Below are positions 13,804 through 13,912 of a stretch of 13,912 bases of DNA, piece after piece (position 1 is the first letter of the stretch; each line of letters opens with the position of its first letter). The notes under the pieces are model-generated. The model worked only from the letters and a program-made list of their open reading frames with translations. It did not search any database and was not told the DNA's origin. The translations under genes and the position numbers were made by a program. The stretch comes from an uncultured Bacillaceae bacterium (GTDB lineage: Bacteria > Bacillota > Bacilli > Bacillales > Cytobacillaceae), in the NCBI GenBank assembly GCA_937995745.1, contig CALKIU010000178.1:1-13912 (forward strand), in the 5' to 3' direction.

Positions 13804-13845
13804 AAAAAACGCGCTCTCTGTATGTCTACAGAAAGCGCGTTTTTT
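13804..13845. terminator. Terminator after the tRNA-Leu gene
   Basis: AAAAAACGCGCT (13804-13815) pairs perfectly with AGCGCGTTTTTT (13834-13845), and an inner CTGTA/TACAG stem extends it. T runs on both strands make it usable in both directions. It lies 14 bp past the tRNA 3' end. Confidence 0.9.
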
Positions 13846-13859
13846 AACTTTATTGGGAG

Positions 13860-13912
13860 TGCCGATGGTGGGAGTCGAACCCACACTCCTTTTGGGAACA
13901 CGATTTTGAGTC
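13860..13912 (-). tRNA. tRNA-Leu(CAA), 5' part beyond window
   Basis: The minus strand shows the 3' half of a class II tRNA. The anticodon loop CTCAAAA is followed by the 3' arm TCGTG, giving anticodon CAA (13906-13908), which reads UUG. A long variable arm TTCCC-AAAA-GGAGT follows, then a T arm GTGGG-TTCGACT-CCCAC, the acceptor strand CATCGGC and discriminator A (13860). The next bases are CTCC, so CCA is not encoded and must be added by the CCA-adding enzyme. The D arm and 5' acceptor strand are outside the window. Confidence 0.92.

Noticed and set aside
13860..13912. Integration (att) site at the tRNA-Leu 3' end
   Set aside because: No repeated copy of the tRNA 3' end, integrase or other mobile-element gene is found in the window.

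Overview
The window looks like chromosomal DNA of a moderate-GC Bacillota member, most likely a Bacillaceae. The reasons are strong AGGAGG-type ribosome binding sites, TTG starts that the ribosome binding sites or an upstream stop point to, many hairpin-plus-T-run terminators, a NatAB/YhaQP-type ABC pair, and a tRNA-Leu without an encoded CCA. Species assignment is inference. Gene order looks native, and no insertion sequence, prophage gene or CRISPR array was seen.

Layout. (1) Positions 1-3652, minus strand: a small chemosensory operon, cheA, cheW, then a methyl-accepting chemotaxis protein (MCP) that runs off the left edge. The MCP has almost no extracytoplasmic part and carries a chain of about five HAMP-like units. 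cheA and cheW are separated by 262 bp rich in inverted repeats. (2) Positions 3653-4602: a long gene-free stretch with possible control sites. (3) Positions 4603-6772, plus strand: an ABC exporter pair (ATPase and ABC-2 permease, YhaQ/YhaP type), closed by a bidirectional terminator. (4) Positions 6857-7969, minus: a short-chain dehydrogenase with an N-terminal extension and a C-terminal membrane segment. (5) Positions 8331-10055, minus: an enlarged ATP-sulfurylase-like protein of 574 residues. Its oxyanion-binding motif is altered and it has a C-terminal extension of about 180 residues that I do not recognise. (6) Positions 10396-11769, minus: a MATE-family efflux protein with an unusual leader. 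(7) Positions 12045-13568, minus: a flavoprotein of the SdhA/FrdA/NadB superfamily with a changed substrate pocket, followed by two terminators. (8) Positions 13804-13912: the 3' part of tRNA-Leu(CAA) on the minus strand with its terminator.

How the parts relate. CheA, CheW and the MCP should form one signalling array, presumably reading a cytoplasmic or membrane-associated cue. YhaQ and YhaP form one transporter. The SDR, Sat-like, MATE and flavoprotein genes each have their own terminator or leader and look like separate transcription units, so no shared pathway is claimed. The most interesting items are the Sat-like protein, the poly-HAMP receptor, the hairpin cluster between cheA and cheW, and the MATE leader.
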